A stretch of DNA of 64,000 nt from Patiria pectinifera (taxonomy: Eukaryota > Echinodermata > Asteroidea > Valvatida > Asterinidae). The notes below the pieces were generated by a model that saw only the letters and a program-made list of their open reading frames with translations, made no database searches and had not been told where the DNA came from. Shown piece after piece: positions 10,830 to 46,518 of the stretch. The DNA is taken from NCBI GenBank assembly GCA_029964075.1, contig CM057136.1:11966001-12030000 (forward strand), in the 5' to 3' direction. How positions within the stretch are numbered: the first letter of the stretch is position 1; the number at the start of each line of letters is the position of its first letter. Made by a program: the position numbers and the translations under genes.

Positions 10830-10980
10830 ATGAATGTTTCACATTTTGTGCAGTGGAAATAATAATTTCATTCGGTGACTGATGGAATATTCCATTCCGC
10901 TCGGCTTCGCTTTGTGTAATGGAACATTCTATCTGTTAACTCATGAAATTATTCTTACCATTGCACTCGTAAACATTCAT
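10830..10980. mobile_element. foldback element, second copy
   Basis: ATGAATGTTT at 10830 pairs with AAACATTCAT ending at 10980; AATAATTTCAT / ATGAAATTATT, GATGGAATATTCCATT and AATGGAACATTCTATC also pair around CTCGGCTTCG. Same centre and layout as the hairpin at 6075-6236. Confidence 0.6.
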
Positions 10981-12918
10981 TATTTGTATACCATTGCAGG
11001 ACATTTTGCTTGTTAACAAGCTTTTTCTAAGCAACTTTTTCTGCGCTTAACATGCTGAACAGCTCCACGAAATAGGCTTGGTTTCTATCAGTATTTTTTA
11101 AAAGGATACCGTTGTGTGATAGCGTAGGTTATTAGTGATACTCAAATAACCAACAAAATATTGTCCGAAATTTGTACTTTTTTAAAAATCGTACTTGTGC
11201 TCACAAGGTGCTATATTTTTGTTTTCTTGTTTGTGATTTTTAAGACATTTTAGCTTGTGACTGTAGAGCTATGTTAACTCACTGAAGTGGCTAGGATAAG
11301 ACTTGTGCGCGCCTATCATGTGCAGCTGAAAAGAAACATGAAATACTGTTGCTCCCTTTTTGAAAAAAGAACCGGTTATTTTATCGTGCTTCTACATGCA
11401 CTGAAGTGTTCAGTGCCAAGCCAGGAACACAAATGAAGATATGCCAATTTGCCAAAAGACATATAATGTAAGCTTTATTTTCCATTATTTAGTGAACGAA
11501 CAATGGAGCACCGTTACGCTTAACTTCAGGTAGTGCTCCCATGATTTAACTTAGCTCTGTGCCTGTTTGTCAGTGCGTTCGTCTGTCTTTTCTGTTTGTT
11601 TGTTTGTTTGTCTGCTTGGTTGTCTGTATCAGACAGCCATCGCTGAACGGTGCATTTATAATTGATAAGCACATATTATGACAAATTTGTCCATTACTTG
11701 AAACATTAAGAAGCTGCGCTCAAAACAATACAAGTCACTCTGTTGAGCGGAGAGGCACCTGTGTTTAATTCCTGACTCTTAAATGCAAACTTAAATCTTT
11801 TTGTTCTTGCAAAATGAGACGGAACTGGGCATAGTCTGTAGTGGAGAAAAATGCAAAAACATGAAGGAAAATTATTGCCTTGGCCTTTTAGGGAGCTTCA
11901 AAATGGCCTCTGCGTGTGTGGGAGGGCGACACGGTCTTGTGTACATGCATAGGTTGAAGCGCTATCCAGTCGGTATAATACCATAGAGATCAGTGGTTGG
12001 AATATTCAATTTGAGATTGGAACATGCACAGTGGGGGGGGCTTAATGGTTTTGTGTTTTTTAAAAGATTTGTTTTTAAAGTAACTTTTAAACAAAAGTAT
12101 GTAGATGTTGCCTCTTACAAAGCTAACACATCAATTGGCCACGAAGGTAGGGGTGGCCTTACAGCGGCGTGGGGGGGGGGGAGGATTGTATGCATGCATT
12201 AAAAACAATTCTCCCCCAGTGGCTCACCCCACCCCCTCCACTGGAAATTTGTTAGTCCTATAAGTGACCATGGTTAACAGGTTTAACAGAAATCCCCCCC
12301 CAACTGTAACATCCAGGGCCCACCCCCTTTCCACCCCACCTTCACCACACGCCCTCAATGGTGAAAACCCTGGCTATGCCGCTGTTGGCTCGGTGTTTAT
12401 GCAAAAGAATTAGCAGCTACTTGTAAAGACATTTGACACATTTTAGATTTGACACATTTTAGATACACCAAATGAATTGGGCAGATGTCTTTGGATGGGT
12501 TCTTATACACTTTGTGCATTAATACTATTGAGGGCGCTCTTTATACACCCATTGATAACACATTGATGAGTGGACACTGTTGGTCATAACAAGTTCCTTT
12601 TTTTGTACTTGTACTAAGCAAAATTCAGCAGAGTACCAGTCACAACTCACAAGCAATATATACATTGCATGACATTTTTAGGTGGTGACCCATTTTTACT
12701 AAGCAAGCATTTCTGTGCTTAATTTGTTGAGCTCAGCCACTCCGTGACATATTGGCCCTCATTCTTGAATATTTTGTGATCATGTGGAACTGTGGTAGGA
12801 ACAGAAATTAATGTATGAGGTAATATTAAGTCATCCTTTGTCACCCACATAATAATATAAAATCCCTCTGTTGGATGTTATGTGTACATTTAACCTGTAT
12901 ATCACCTGTATAAAGAAA

Positions 12919-12924
12919 AATAAA
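12919..12924 (+). terminator. alternative distal poly(A) signal
   Basis: AATAAA within a UTR-like A/T-rich stretch (12780-12960), 4.7 kb after the KLHL stop. This is a positional candidate only. Confidence 0.2.
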
Positions 12925-13179
12925 AAAAATTGAAATTGCGCTTAAACTGAATGTATTTGTGTAAACTTTTATTGAATTAGGTGTATACATGTATACTAGT
13001 GGAGAAAATTTTGTACAGAGTAATATGCGTGAAAATTATTGGGTAATTATATTTAAAAACCTTATTTTTTACACATGTAGTAATTTTCAGAAGATGGAAA
13101 TTAATTTTCTCCACCCATTTCACTATTGCATTTTCTTTCTAGTTTTCAAAAACAGATGTAGTCTTGAATTATTTGTAAA

Positions 13180-13825
13180 CCCCCCCCCCCCTACTTTGTC
13201 ATGCCCACTAGTACTTCTGGTGTTCCGGATGCAGAGGCGGAGGAAGTAATATTAAGACATCCATTTAGCCGCCCTTCCCCCAATTAACCCCACCCCCTCC
13301 CAGTTTGTCATGCCCACTACCTCTGATGTTCCGGAGGGGGGGGGGGGGAGAGTAATATTGAGAAGTAATATTGAGATAACTATATAACCCCCCTAAGCAC
13401 CCCCCAATTAACCCCACCTCCCAGCTAGTTTCTACTTTTGATGTTCCAGGAGGAGGAGGGAAGTAATATTAAGACATCTATATAGCTCCCCCAAATAACC
13501 CTACCCCCTCCCCAATGTCATGCCCACAACTTCTGATGTTGCGGGGGGGGGGGGGGGAGTAATATTGAGAAGTAATATTGAGATAACTATATAGCCCCTA
13601 CCCCAACACCCCCCCCCCAAAACCCTATCCCCTCCTAATTAACCCCACTCCCTCCCAGTTTGTCATCCCACTATACCTCTGATTTTCCGGAGGAGGGGGG
13701 GAGAGTAATATTAAGACAGCTATATAGCTCCCACCCAATTAACCCCACCCCTCCCCAATGTCATGCCCACTACTTCTGATGTTCCGGAGGGGGGATAATA
13801 CTGCGACAACTACATATGTAGCCCC
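13180..13825 (+). repeat. degenerate minisatellite with alternating C-runs and G-runs
   Basis: The core TGATGTTCCGGAGG recurs near 13219, 13324, 13436, 13537, 13680 and 13774 (spacing about 94-143). Each copy is followed by a run of G, AGTAATATTGAGA-type text, CTATATAG and a C-rich block (AATTAACCCCACC). The runs vary in length. It ends about 780 bp before the PTEN start codon. Confidence 0.85.
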
Positions 13826-13829
13826 CAAT

Positions 13830-14605
13830 TTTGACCATATTAAATAAGCCCAATGAAACTTCCTCACTCATGTAAGTTATCCTTCATTAGTAATATTTGT
13901 TTCCACAAAACAATATGGCTTTGCCTTTAATATTGTGTGTGTTGGATCTGAAATATATGCTCCGCCCAGTGGACGACCCCACCCCACGCCCAAATTATGA
14001 CGCAGATACAAAAATAAGGTTCCGACGGAAACTAGTGTTCGGTACATTGTAGTACAGTATCGATGAGGAGTATCGATACTATCGACATCGTGCGCGTGCG
14101 TGCGCTAGCGCTAAAAATAGCACATCCTTCGAAGCGCAGCACATGCACACATCATCATTAGCGAGTGGACGAGCGAAATGTGTGGGTGATTTTCATCATA
14201 TTTAACCTTGTTAAATGGACATCAAATAACTGAAAGATCACACTGTCAGGATGCCATGGACAGTCAGATAAATTTGGTCTTCACTGAGAATAGTCGTGAT
14301 TTGTTTTCCTATTGAAAAGCAGTTTATGAAGTTTGTTGAGTAAGCGAGAACTAACTTGGCGATTTTGCACTACAGTACAACAACTTTGTGTGTGCAAAAC
14401 TACATGCGAAGTCGTGTACTGCACTCAGTAGGGACTCCGCACCGTACCGTACCGTGTGGGCACTTCCGTATCTTTTGGGATCGCGTCGGGCTCGAAATTC
14501 TCGCTCGTTGTCACTGAACTTTACGTCGACGCAACTGATCAACCCAAACCTTTTGATTGCCGGTGTTTGTGGGGCCAGTTCTGGGGCCTCGATAGGGTGG
14601 CAAAG
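13830..14605 (+). promoter_or_regulatory. PTEN: PTEN 5' flank and 5' UTR (inferred)
   Basis: A CpG-richer, non-repetitive stretch before the start codon. It holds two TATCGAT words (14059-14078, one a full TATCGATA palindrome), a GTGCGCGTGCGTGCGCTAGC block at about 14090 and several upstream ATGs. An in-frame TAG at 14429-14431 with no ATG between it and 14606 supports the chosen start. Promoter position is inference. Confidence 0.4.
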
Positions 14606-38517
<23,912 letters not shown>

Positions 38518-39425
38518 TGCCCCCCGTTAGAGGAAGTGACGTCGCCCCCCCACCCCTCTCGAGTTGGCAGGCAAAACTGGAGGACGGATTGAGGAGCGCA
38601 TCGTTGCGACAATAGAGGGCCTCGTGGTGCGAGAGATTGAGTCTGTGAGATGGTATTCATCAGGGTACAACTTTTTTTAATATTCTTATTTATTATTATT
38701 TTAATTTTTTTTTCATGTTAGCATCATTCCAAAATGCAATGTCATCATCCAAGCAGTAACTGACCAATAGAGGGCACTGTCCAATTAAATATTTGGCAGT
38801 TCAAGCTATTTAAGTGTCGGAATAAATTCATATTTCATATTGCCAGTTTATAGATATTGGGATACATTTTTCTAAAATATGTAATTTTCTAATTGAAGTA
38901 AGTTATGTAAGGCGTCATATCACGTTAATTTTTTTCTCAAGATTTACATTTTTTAAATTTTTTATTTGGCCTCAGGCGCAGTGCATTTTGTGTCGTTCTT
39001 TTCAGAAATAGTTGTGGTCTATCGGAGTTGTTTGCGAGTGAGTGATGGCCACTACAGTGTTTTGTTTGTGGTTGCTCTTGCAAAAATAAAACAAGGATTG
39101 GGGGGAAAAAAATTATTTCTGAATCTATTCTGGGGTAAAAATGTAAACTGGACTGCACAAAGTCTGCCCGAGGTGCCTGGAGTTTTAGATTGGCCGTTTG
39201 CAGTTTCGAATAACATTCCTTCCGTGGTAGGGTTTGTTATACTGTCTGTCAGCCCCCTGGGGATTTATAAGTGGCAGAAACACGTCTGCTGCCCTCATGT
39301 GATTCACAATCAAAACTTTGCTGACCAATATAATGAATTGATGTGTTTATGATGCGATGACATGGGCCTAACTGAAATCCGTATTGTGGGTAAATTGTTA
39401 CGCTGATATTTTTTTTTACATGGAC

Positions 39426-39964
39426 TTAAAGGCAGAGTAGATCATTTGCAGCTATCCAAAAAGTAGCCGACCAAATTATTGTTAAAAAATCTTACTTGGT
39501 TTAAAGATGGTAATGACACTAAAGTCCCTGTGAATTTATTCCTTCTGGCGAGCTGTCATTTTGAAGAAAATATCAGAAGGTCATTCCCAAGGATGAGTCC
39601 AATGATGCATTTTTGGAAATTTCCGTTATTAGTTGGTTTGTAATAGGGCGAATCTGTGAATGGGTGCGCGCAAGCGTAGACACGACGCACACGCATGGTT
39701 GCTATTATTCGTCGGTTCAGTGCGCGACATCGCGTAGCTGCAATCGGCTGAATGAGAACATTTTTCAGATGCCGATTTCTGGCGCAATTCAAAATGAGGC
39801 ATATTTTGATTTAAAATCGAGATCCTAGAATATTGTTTTCTCAGAATATACAGCATTCACAGAGCTAAAACGTCATCAGGTTAGTTGTTAAGCACCCGTT
39901 TTTACATTTTGAGCACTTTTGTTGCTTCAAACGAAACAAATGACAAATGATCTGCTCTACCTAT
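39426..39964 (+). mobile_element. MITE family A, full-length forward copy
   Basis: Starts TTAAAGGCAGAGTAGATCAT and ends CAAATGATCTGCTCTACC, the inverse of the start. Landmarks: GCAGCTATCCAAAAAGTAGC, CGATGCCGATTTCTGGC-like core, TCAGAATATACAGCATTCAC and GAGCACTTTTGTTGCTTCAA. No coding capacity. Confidence 0.8.
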
Positions 39965-41337
39965 AGTGATGAAACCCAATAGTAGATTTTAAAAAGAAGA
40001 CTTTAAATCATTGTTTGTGATGTCTTGACTTGGTTGTGAAACCACTTACTTAATTTCAAGTTGATTGGCAGTTTTATCTTGCATATACTTAGTCCAATAT
40101 GAATGCGCAAAACTGAAATCAAAGAGATGGCACGTTGTCTTTTGTTCTGAAATAGTAACATTTGTTAAATGTATGCTAATTTCTTGCGAGTCTTAACTTT
40201 CCAATTACAAAAAAAAATACAGTTATCTTAGACTTCACACAGTTTATTCGAAGAATCCAACTTCAGTAAAGAACATTTACAGAGATATGCAATTTTAAGG
40301 ATACAAATTGTAAAAATGGTGCTAGATGCATGTAAAAAAAAAAAAATGTGGTACTTCACTGGCATTTGAAACAAAACCACTAGGAAAATCTGATTCATGG
40401 TGCATTGAATTTAAGCAGTATGTTCTTTTTTTTTGTATCAAATATTGCTTCCATGGATATTGTAACATTGTCTTTAACTTTAGTTTCCATCAAAATTATT
40501 CATATCCTCCCCACGGAATCAACCATTTTTCAAAGTTATGACCAAAACATCTCAGGAACTGATTTTTTCCCACTTTGGTGCACCGTTTATTCTGGTAAAT
40601 CTTTGTTCTGTTCTAAGAACGGTGTTGTACTTGTAGTCACGTCTATCACAAGTCTTTTTGTCGCAAGTCAAGTCACAACACTTTTCCATACACGCCTTTA
40701 TAAGCCTAGAAGTAAAAGTGCTGACTTGGGTCATAATTCCATTGGACATCTTCCGACCCTGTATTTTTCTCATGTGGAATCGATTGCATCAAATCTGTTG
40801 CTGAGATGAACGGTGCTGTAATTAAGCCTTCCTTTTACTTGTATTTGTAATACAGACAGTGTCGGGTAAATTTTGGTGTCGGTTACCGTACTTTTTCAGC
40901 ACCAGTTCCTGGATATATGAGCCTGGACACCAGTTGATAATGTGGCATATTTTTTAACTGGTAACCTGTGGTGGTCTTGATCAATACATGTCATTGCTGT
41001 CTTTAGGTTGTTTTTTTTTTAGCTGCACGCAGATTACCAGTTCCAGTCGCCACCTAAGTTCAGACTTTGTCGTAATTTCATTGGTTCAGATTTGTGTTGT
41101 AAAATAGATATTCTTCAGACTCTGTCAAGAACTGTGGTTTTTTTTAAACTCAAACATTCTTGATAAAGGCTGATGATTGATACTCAGAATATTTGACACT
41201 ATTAATTACTCAGATTTGTTGATATATTTACACTTTTATACCCAAAAAATGAGCGAGTTCATGGTGGCGAAAAAAAGGGAAAAGGGACACAATGAACAAA
41301 GGCACGTGGCCACTAGTCACAAGGACTTTTCTTAAGC

Positions 41338-41826
41338 CCACCCCCGCCCCATTCAGGGAATGGAGTGGTATCTCCCCTCGAGCCTGCCCCACCCCGTTTC
41401 CCCGCCCCATTCAGGGAATGGAGTGGTATCTCCCCTCGAGCCTGCCCCACCCCCTTTCCCCGCCCCATTCAGGGAATGGAGTGGTATCTCCCCTCGAGCC
41501 TGCCCCACCCCCTTTCCCCGCCCCATTCAGGGAATGGAGTGGTATCTCCCCTCGAGCCTGCCCCCCCCCCCTTCCCCGCCCCATTCAGGGAATGGAGTGG
41601 TATCTCCCCTCGAGCCTGCCCCACCCCCTTTCCCCGCCCCATTCAGGGAATGGAGTGGTATCCCCCTTCCTTCGAGCCTGCCCCACCCCTTTCCCAGCCC
41701 CATTCAAGGAATGGAGTGGTATCTCCCCTCCCCTCGAGCCTGCCCCGCCCCTTTCCCCGCCCTATTCAGGGAATGGAGTGGTATCCCCCTCCCCTCGAGC
41801 CTGCCCCACCCCCTTTCCCCGCCTCG
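41338..41826 (+). repeat. 58-bp GC-rich minisatellite, 8 units
   Basis: ATTCAGGGAATGGAGTGGTA recurs at 41351, 41409, 41467, 41525, 41583 and 41641 (exactly 58 bp apart), then 41702 and 41764 (61-62 bp). Each unit also has TCTCCCCTCGAGCCTGCCCC. Units are nearly identical, which implies recent expansion. All three forward frames are stop-free, but this is a property of the unit, not a gene. Confidence 0.95.
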
Positions 41827-43090
41827 GTCCTAATTTGCCTAACAATAAACAAAACTCCCCATAACACAGTGACGGCCTGCCCACCATCATTTGTGCAGTA
41901 CACATACACTTTTTTTAAAAGTCGGGCATCATTGCAGCGTTTTCACAGAGTGCTAACAAAACTCTGTGATTTATTCTTAGTGTCTTCTGGAATTGCATAA
42001 ATGAAAAGACAAGTGTTGCTTTCAGTTGAAGTATTTTCTGAACTGCAATTCCTTTTTCATCTGTGAGGCTGATGTACCATATTATAATTTTTAGTGTTGT
42101 AAATTGAAGCATATTTTGTTTTTTATGTTTAAAAAAAAAGTTAAAAAAAAAAAAAGTTGTACGCAGAGTTGTTAACTGTAAATAGAGGTGTATTTTTGGT
42201 CTGCACCCATTTGTATATGTATGTATACATAAATATTTATCAAGTGTTGCAGAAATCAGTTTTAAAAAGTCTTTGGAAAGAGCGTCTGCACTTTTGTAAA
42301 TGAAAACACTCTATAAGAAAAAAAATTACGCAGTTGTTGCAATGGTGCTGTATTTTATATGCCCCGTTTTTGTGAAATTGAATTTTAAGGGAGTTTATTT
42401 GTCAAGATTTTTGCTATAAGGACTCAAGTAAAAATCTTTTGGTCAAATTTTATTTCAGAGCTGACAAATCTGAACTGGAATCACTTCTTTTAAGACCGAG
42501 AAATTAACATGACATCTATATTCCGAATGTTTACACTTTTTTATGTTGACCAACTATAAGTTGTCATAAAAGGAATAACCATTAAAACAACAGTGGTATT
42601 TACTGGACAGATCAAAATCTGACTTAAACAAGAGCTAGGCAAGTCTAGTAAAACTTGTCCTAGACCAATCGGGTCAAAAGAGTGTATGTAGTCATATCTA
42701 AGGCACATTTTTGGTCTAAGCTTAGACTTTGGCCAGTCTAATTCACAAAATCAACATTGCTGCTTTTATGCAAAGAAATGAAATGAGGAAAAAAATACCA
42801 AATGTGCACCATTTTTTGTATGAATACTTAAAACTTAAGTTAAATAATGAAGATTTCTGAATGTTCTGCCTTAAAGTTATGTTGGGGTTTTTTTTTTGGG
42901 GGGGGGGTTGTTTTTTTTTATAGATTTTTCCAATTACAACCAACTCATTTCCAGTGATTTTTATTTGTTTATTTGCAGGATAATTGCCGAGATGATTTTT
43001 TTTGTAAGAAGATGAACAAGTGATTAAAAAAAAGATGTTGTGTGATATACAATGGATACCTTTAATGTATAATAATATATTTTGTGGGAA

Positions 43091-43096
43091 AATAAA
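43091..43096 (+). terminator. candidate PTEN poly(A) signal
   Basis: AATAAA in TTTGTGGGAAAATAAAAGAG, followed at about 20 nt by GGGGTTTATTGCTG. Best candidate in the 38.5-43.2 kb interval. Confidence 0.4.
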
Positions 43097-44193
43097 AGAG
43101 GATTTAGATAGAAATATACGGGGTTTATTGCTGCCTTTTATTATTTCAAACCGAGTAAAAAACTGGATTTAACTCTTATGGAAATTGGAGGGGGAAAATG
43201 GGCTGGGGGCTGTTTTTGAAAAAAAAAATGTGTTCCTGTGGTTATTACCACATGGTGTTACCGCAGACCGAAACTATATCGATACTCCACAATGCAAAGC
43301 CTCAAATCTTATATGTATAATACACATTCGCAAAGTTGATTATCCATTCCCAATGGTTGGAACCTTTTTAACCCCGAACATGAATTCATATTCAAGACTG
43401 CCCATATTGCCTTCGGTTTTTCATCCCCTCTTTCGCATTTTTTCCCAAGCCAGAAATTTCAAAATGTATTTCGCAGTTGTCCCCACCCCCACCCAATATT
43501 GCACATTTTCACGTTGGAAAGGATAACCTTGGATTGAGGGTGTCTGAGTTCCATACAATATCGGGGAATGATCCTACTGACTTTCAGCCGTTGGCGGGAG
43601 GAAATATACCCACTCGCGTCCCCGTATATATAAAGACCCCTAGATGCGTGGTGGTCCCCCCCCCCTTCCCGCATCCCCGTGTTGAGACCCCTGGACGCGT
43701 GCCGGTGGTGTGCATGCTATTATTACTAGCTGGGGTAGTGAAGACCTATTAATAGATGCTTTTCACCCTCGCCCCGCCCATGGAAGGGAAGAGGATACCG
43801 TTTCTTGCATCTTTGTTGTCCTTAAAAAAAAACAAAGATGTGAGATACTCGCGAAGTCGCGATGCATCCTTACCTTCAAGCAATTTTTTGTGGGCTGCCA
43901 AATAGTCAACGCATAGATAGACACCGAAACTGTTTAGAAATACAATCAGTGACAGCCAGTCAAATAAATAATTGTCCGCAAGTTTTACCGTGATTGATTG
44001 TAATGTCAGCCCCAGGTGAGATGATTTTCATTTGCATGCATGCATCCTCGACTTGGTATGGACTATGCGGTTTGACATCTTTCTCGTTCTCTCGACATTG
44101 CACACGTCATTCGCTCCTATGCCGTGATGGCAAGGCGCTAATTTTAGTCGCTGCGGCCCCGGCCCCGTGCAGGGGAAAAAACTGAAGATGAAT

Positions 44194-44299
44194 TGACGTC
44201 ACTCGGTGGCATTGCAATGCTCGACCTGGCCTGCTGGCTACGTATTTCTTTACAAAATGCTGACGATTCATGAGCCCGACTGACGTCATAATGACGTCA
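44194..44299. promoter_or_regulatory. three CRE-type palindromes
   Basis: TGACGTCA occurs exactly at 44194-44201, 44281-44288 and 44292-44299. The last two form a larger near-perfect palindrome (CTGACGTCATAATGACGTCAG). This is the CREB/ATF full-site sequence; function is inference. Confidence 0.45.
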
Positions 44300-44812
44300 G
44301 CCCGGTGACAGCCCTGGATGTGGGAATCATTATGCTATTTTTTTTCACGCAGTATATGAATGAATGACTCCTTGTCTTTCGTGATTTGGGAGTGAAGACA
44401 TTTTGAAATATGCAAGTCCTTCTCCCAATATTGTACTAAACAGAAACTTCGATTAAATACCTTTAATTGTGCCCAGAATCCATAACCACATTGATTTTAG
44501 AGTAAGCGACGTTTTCCCTGCGACATTGCGGATTTCAATATTAAAACATGAAAGATGCGTTTCACTCCGAAAAAAAAGTTTATCTTTCCAGTTGCTATTT
44601 CTCTGAAAATAGAGTAGGTATGCACTTTTGAATGAGACATCGAACGAACAAAATCCACCATCGTTTAGTTATTGAACTATTTCTTCACAAAAATCGAGTT
44701 ATTGGCTTCAAGACAATAATTCGGCTCATATCTAATTTTTTCGACCAAGTATGTTTTTGACCAAATTTTGCCTGCATTAGACTGTGTACATTTTTTTCAG
44801 TTATATTTTCTC

Positions 44813-44974
44813 ATGTTGCTTCGCCAGGGCGTCGTCTGCTACAGAACAACCAGCTGCAGGAAGCCGTACTATACGCATGCGCATTTTCAAAAACTAAATG
44901 CACGTGACGTTGGCGTGGCCATCACAGGGCTAGGTGCCCTTGGCCTTTGGACAGCGTGTGGGTGTGAGGTATGA
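44813..44974 (+). CDS. weak candidate small coding exon, unidentified
   Basis: From ATG 44813: MLLRQGVVCYRTTSCRKPYY, THAHFQKLNARDVGVAITGL, GALGLWTACGCEV and a stop at 44972. The basic start followed by a hydrophobic segment (GVAITGLGALGLW) looks like a small mitochondrial or membrane protein. The ORF is preceded by TTTTTTTCAG and contains a possible donor GAG/GTATGA near its end. No family is recognized, and it may be chance. Confidence 0.15.
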   Translation: MLLRQGVVCYRTTSCRKPYYTHAHFQKLNARDVGVAITGLGALGLWTACGCEV

Positions 44975-46020
44975 GCGGGAAAAGGCCGCCAAATAATTGC
45001 GACCAAAATAAATCCGGTGGAAATAGCTTACGTATCAAATTGTTTCCCTGGTTTCAACTTAATGAGAACGTATAGTGTTTGGTTTTAACCTTGGTAAGGG
45101 TTCCCTGCTTAAGACACGCTCCCGATCGTAAGGCCAGTGGCAGTTCTACGGGGGGGGGGGGGCATGGGGGGGGGGCTTTAGCCCCCCAAAAAATTGCATA
45201 AACAAAATTGCACTAGCAAATTTAAGAAAGTGACGTACATGCGAACGGTCTCCCCTTAAATAAATAGTCGTGAGAAGGGTGCATTTGCACACTTTTAGTT
45301 AATATAGTGTGCCTGATTGTAGGATTTTATCAGCGCTCCCCACTGAAAGTATGGCAATAGTCCCCCCCCCCTCCCCACACCTATTGCTTTTCGGAGGCCT
45401 AAGTGTCCAGAGAAAACAACCGGTCTACATTTCAGCACGCCTACCTGAAAAAAAATCTGCATCCACCCTGCTAGCCCCCCCCCCCCCAAAAAATATAGGC
45501 TCTAGAACCGCGCCTGCGTAAGGCAAAAAAAAAATGAAAGTGGGCGTACCCCAGCGGCGCGGCACACCTGGGAGTGGGGGTGGGGGCTTCAGGCTTGGAT
45601 GAGACGGGGGAGGGGTATTCAGACGAAATTCAGACGGGCTGTGGTGTATGAAAACAATGCACACTAAAGTACTACGTCAGATTAAATGCAGCCCTCCCCT
45701 TTCGAAGTTATCACGCCCGGCTGAAAACCAGCGCTCTTGTTTTTGAATCCTGTCTTTCTTTCTATATACCGAGACAAGATTGTAGAAGGGATATCAGGCT
45801 TTAAGTCCGGGCAATTTTCAAACATAAAGTAGGGGCTCTTATGATACTTGGGCAGTGGCGTTTGCAGGATTCTGGGAGGGGGGGGGGGAGTCTTCGTCCT
45901 TTTTCTTCGACTGTTGCCGCTTCAGTGAATTGCTGCACAATCCATTGACCCGAGCGCGCTAAAACATTACAGCGCGCGCTAAGGACGTCTTGGAATCAAG
46001 ATTAATAAGACTAGACCGGG

Positions 46021-46411
46021 GGCGTAGCTTGATCCTGAAAAGTCACATTCATTCGCGAGGTCGATCTGAGGGCCGGCTTTATAATGAGGCTATGCGTGGG
46101 AGGAAAAAGTTTCCAGTATTTCAAGAAAGATTTTTTTTCAAATTAATTTTGTTATAATCGGTGAACATTTTAACGAATATTTATTTTGAGCGCCGACTGA
46201 TGCCGATCGTCTCGTCGCAGTTTTATGCACTACTCGGGTCGCAAAAAGAAAAATTCCGAATGAAATGTTTCCCGACAGTTGTATAGCCCAGGCGCAGCTT
46301 GATCCTGAAAAGTCAGTCGTCGACTGTTCTGTGTCGTTGCAAGGTCGACCTGAGGGCGATCGACTTAATGATACGCGAGGGCCAACACTTTCATATTTCA
46401 AGAAAGGTTTC
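46021..46411 (+). repeat. direct repeat, two diverged copies 270 bp apart
   Basis: GGCGTAGCTTGATCCTGAAA at 46021 and GGCGCAGCTTGATCCTGAAA at 46291, both followed by AGTCA, GGTCGA(T/C)CTGAGGGC and ending TTTCAAGAAAG. Each copy is about 110-120 bp. Confidence 0.7.
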
Positions 46412-46433
46412 TTCTAGTTATTGTCATTATATA

Positions 46434-46518
46434 ATGGCACTTCCAGATGCTTCGGTGCAGTCATTCCGACAGTGCTTGGTATGCCCTGCACGCAGAAATA
46501 TTTTGGATTCTATCTTGG
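46434..46518 (+). CDS. weak candidate first exon, unidentified
   Basis: ATG 46434 reads MALPDASVQSFRQCLVCPAR, RNILDSIL and meets a consensus donor GTAAGT at 46519. It has no recognizable domain, and upstream is the direct repeat at 46291. Listed only because start and donor are both well formed. Confidence 0.12.

Larger units (their letters stand above)
38518..43115 (+). other. PTEN: PTEN 3' UTR (inferred)
   Basis: 4.6 kb of AT-rich non-coding DNA from the stop to a poly(A) signal at 43091. It includes a family A MITE (39426-39964) and the 58-bp minisatellite (41338-41826). Long 3' UTRs are usual for PTEN in vertebrates; the extent here is inferred from the first well-placed AATAAA followed by a GT-rich stretch. 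Confidence 0.35.

Noticed and set aside
14432..14605. In-frame N-terminal extension of PTEN similar to PTEN-Long
   Set aside because: The frame is open back to 14432 but has no ATG, only a GTG and other weak codons. No residue similarity to the vertebrate extension.
38966..39352. 128-residue frame in the PTEN 3' flank
   Set aside because: Starts at a non-ATG codon and has no domain or splice signals; placed in the inferred UTR.
41292..42000. Three overlapping Pro-rich frames of 157-211 residues
   Set aside because: All three forward frames of the 58-bp repeat are open; no domain, and the repeat lies in a probable UTR.
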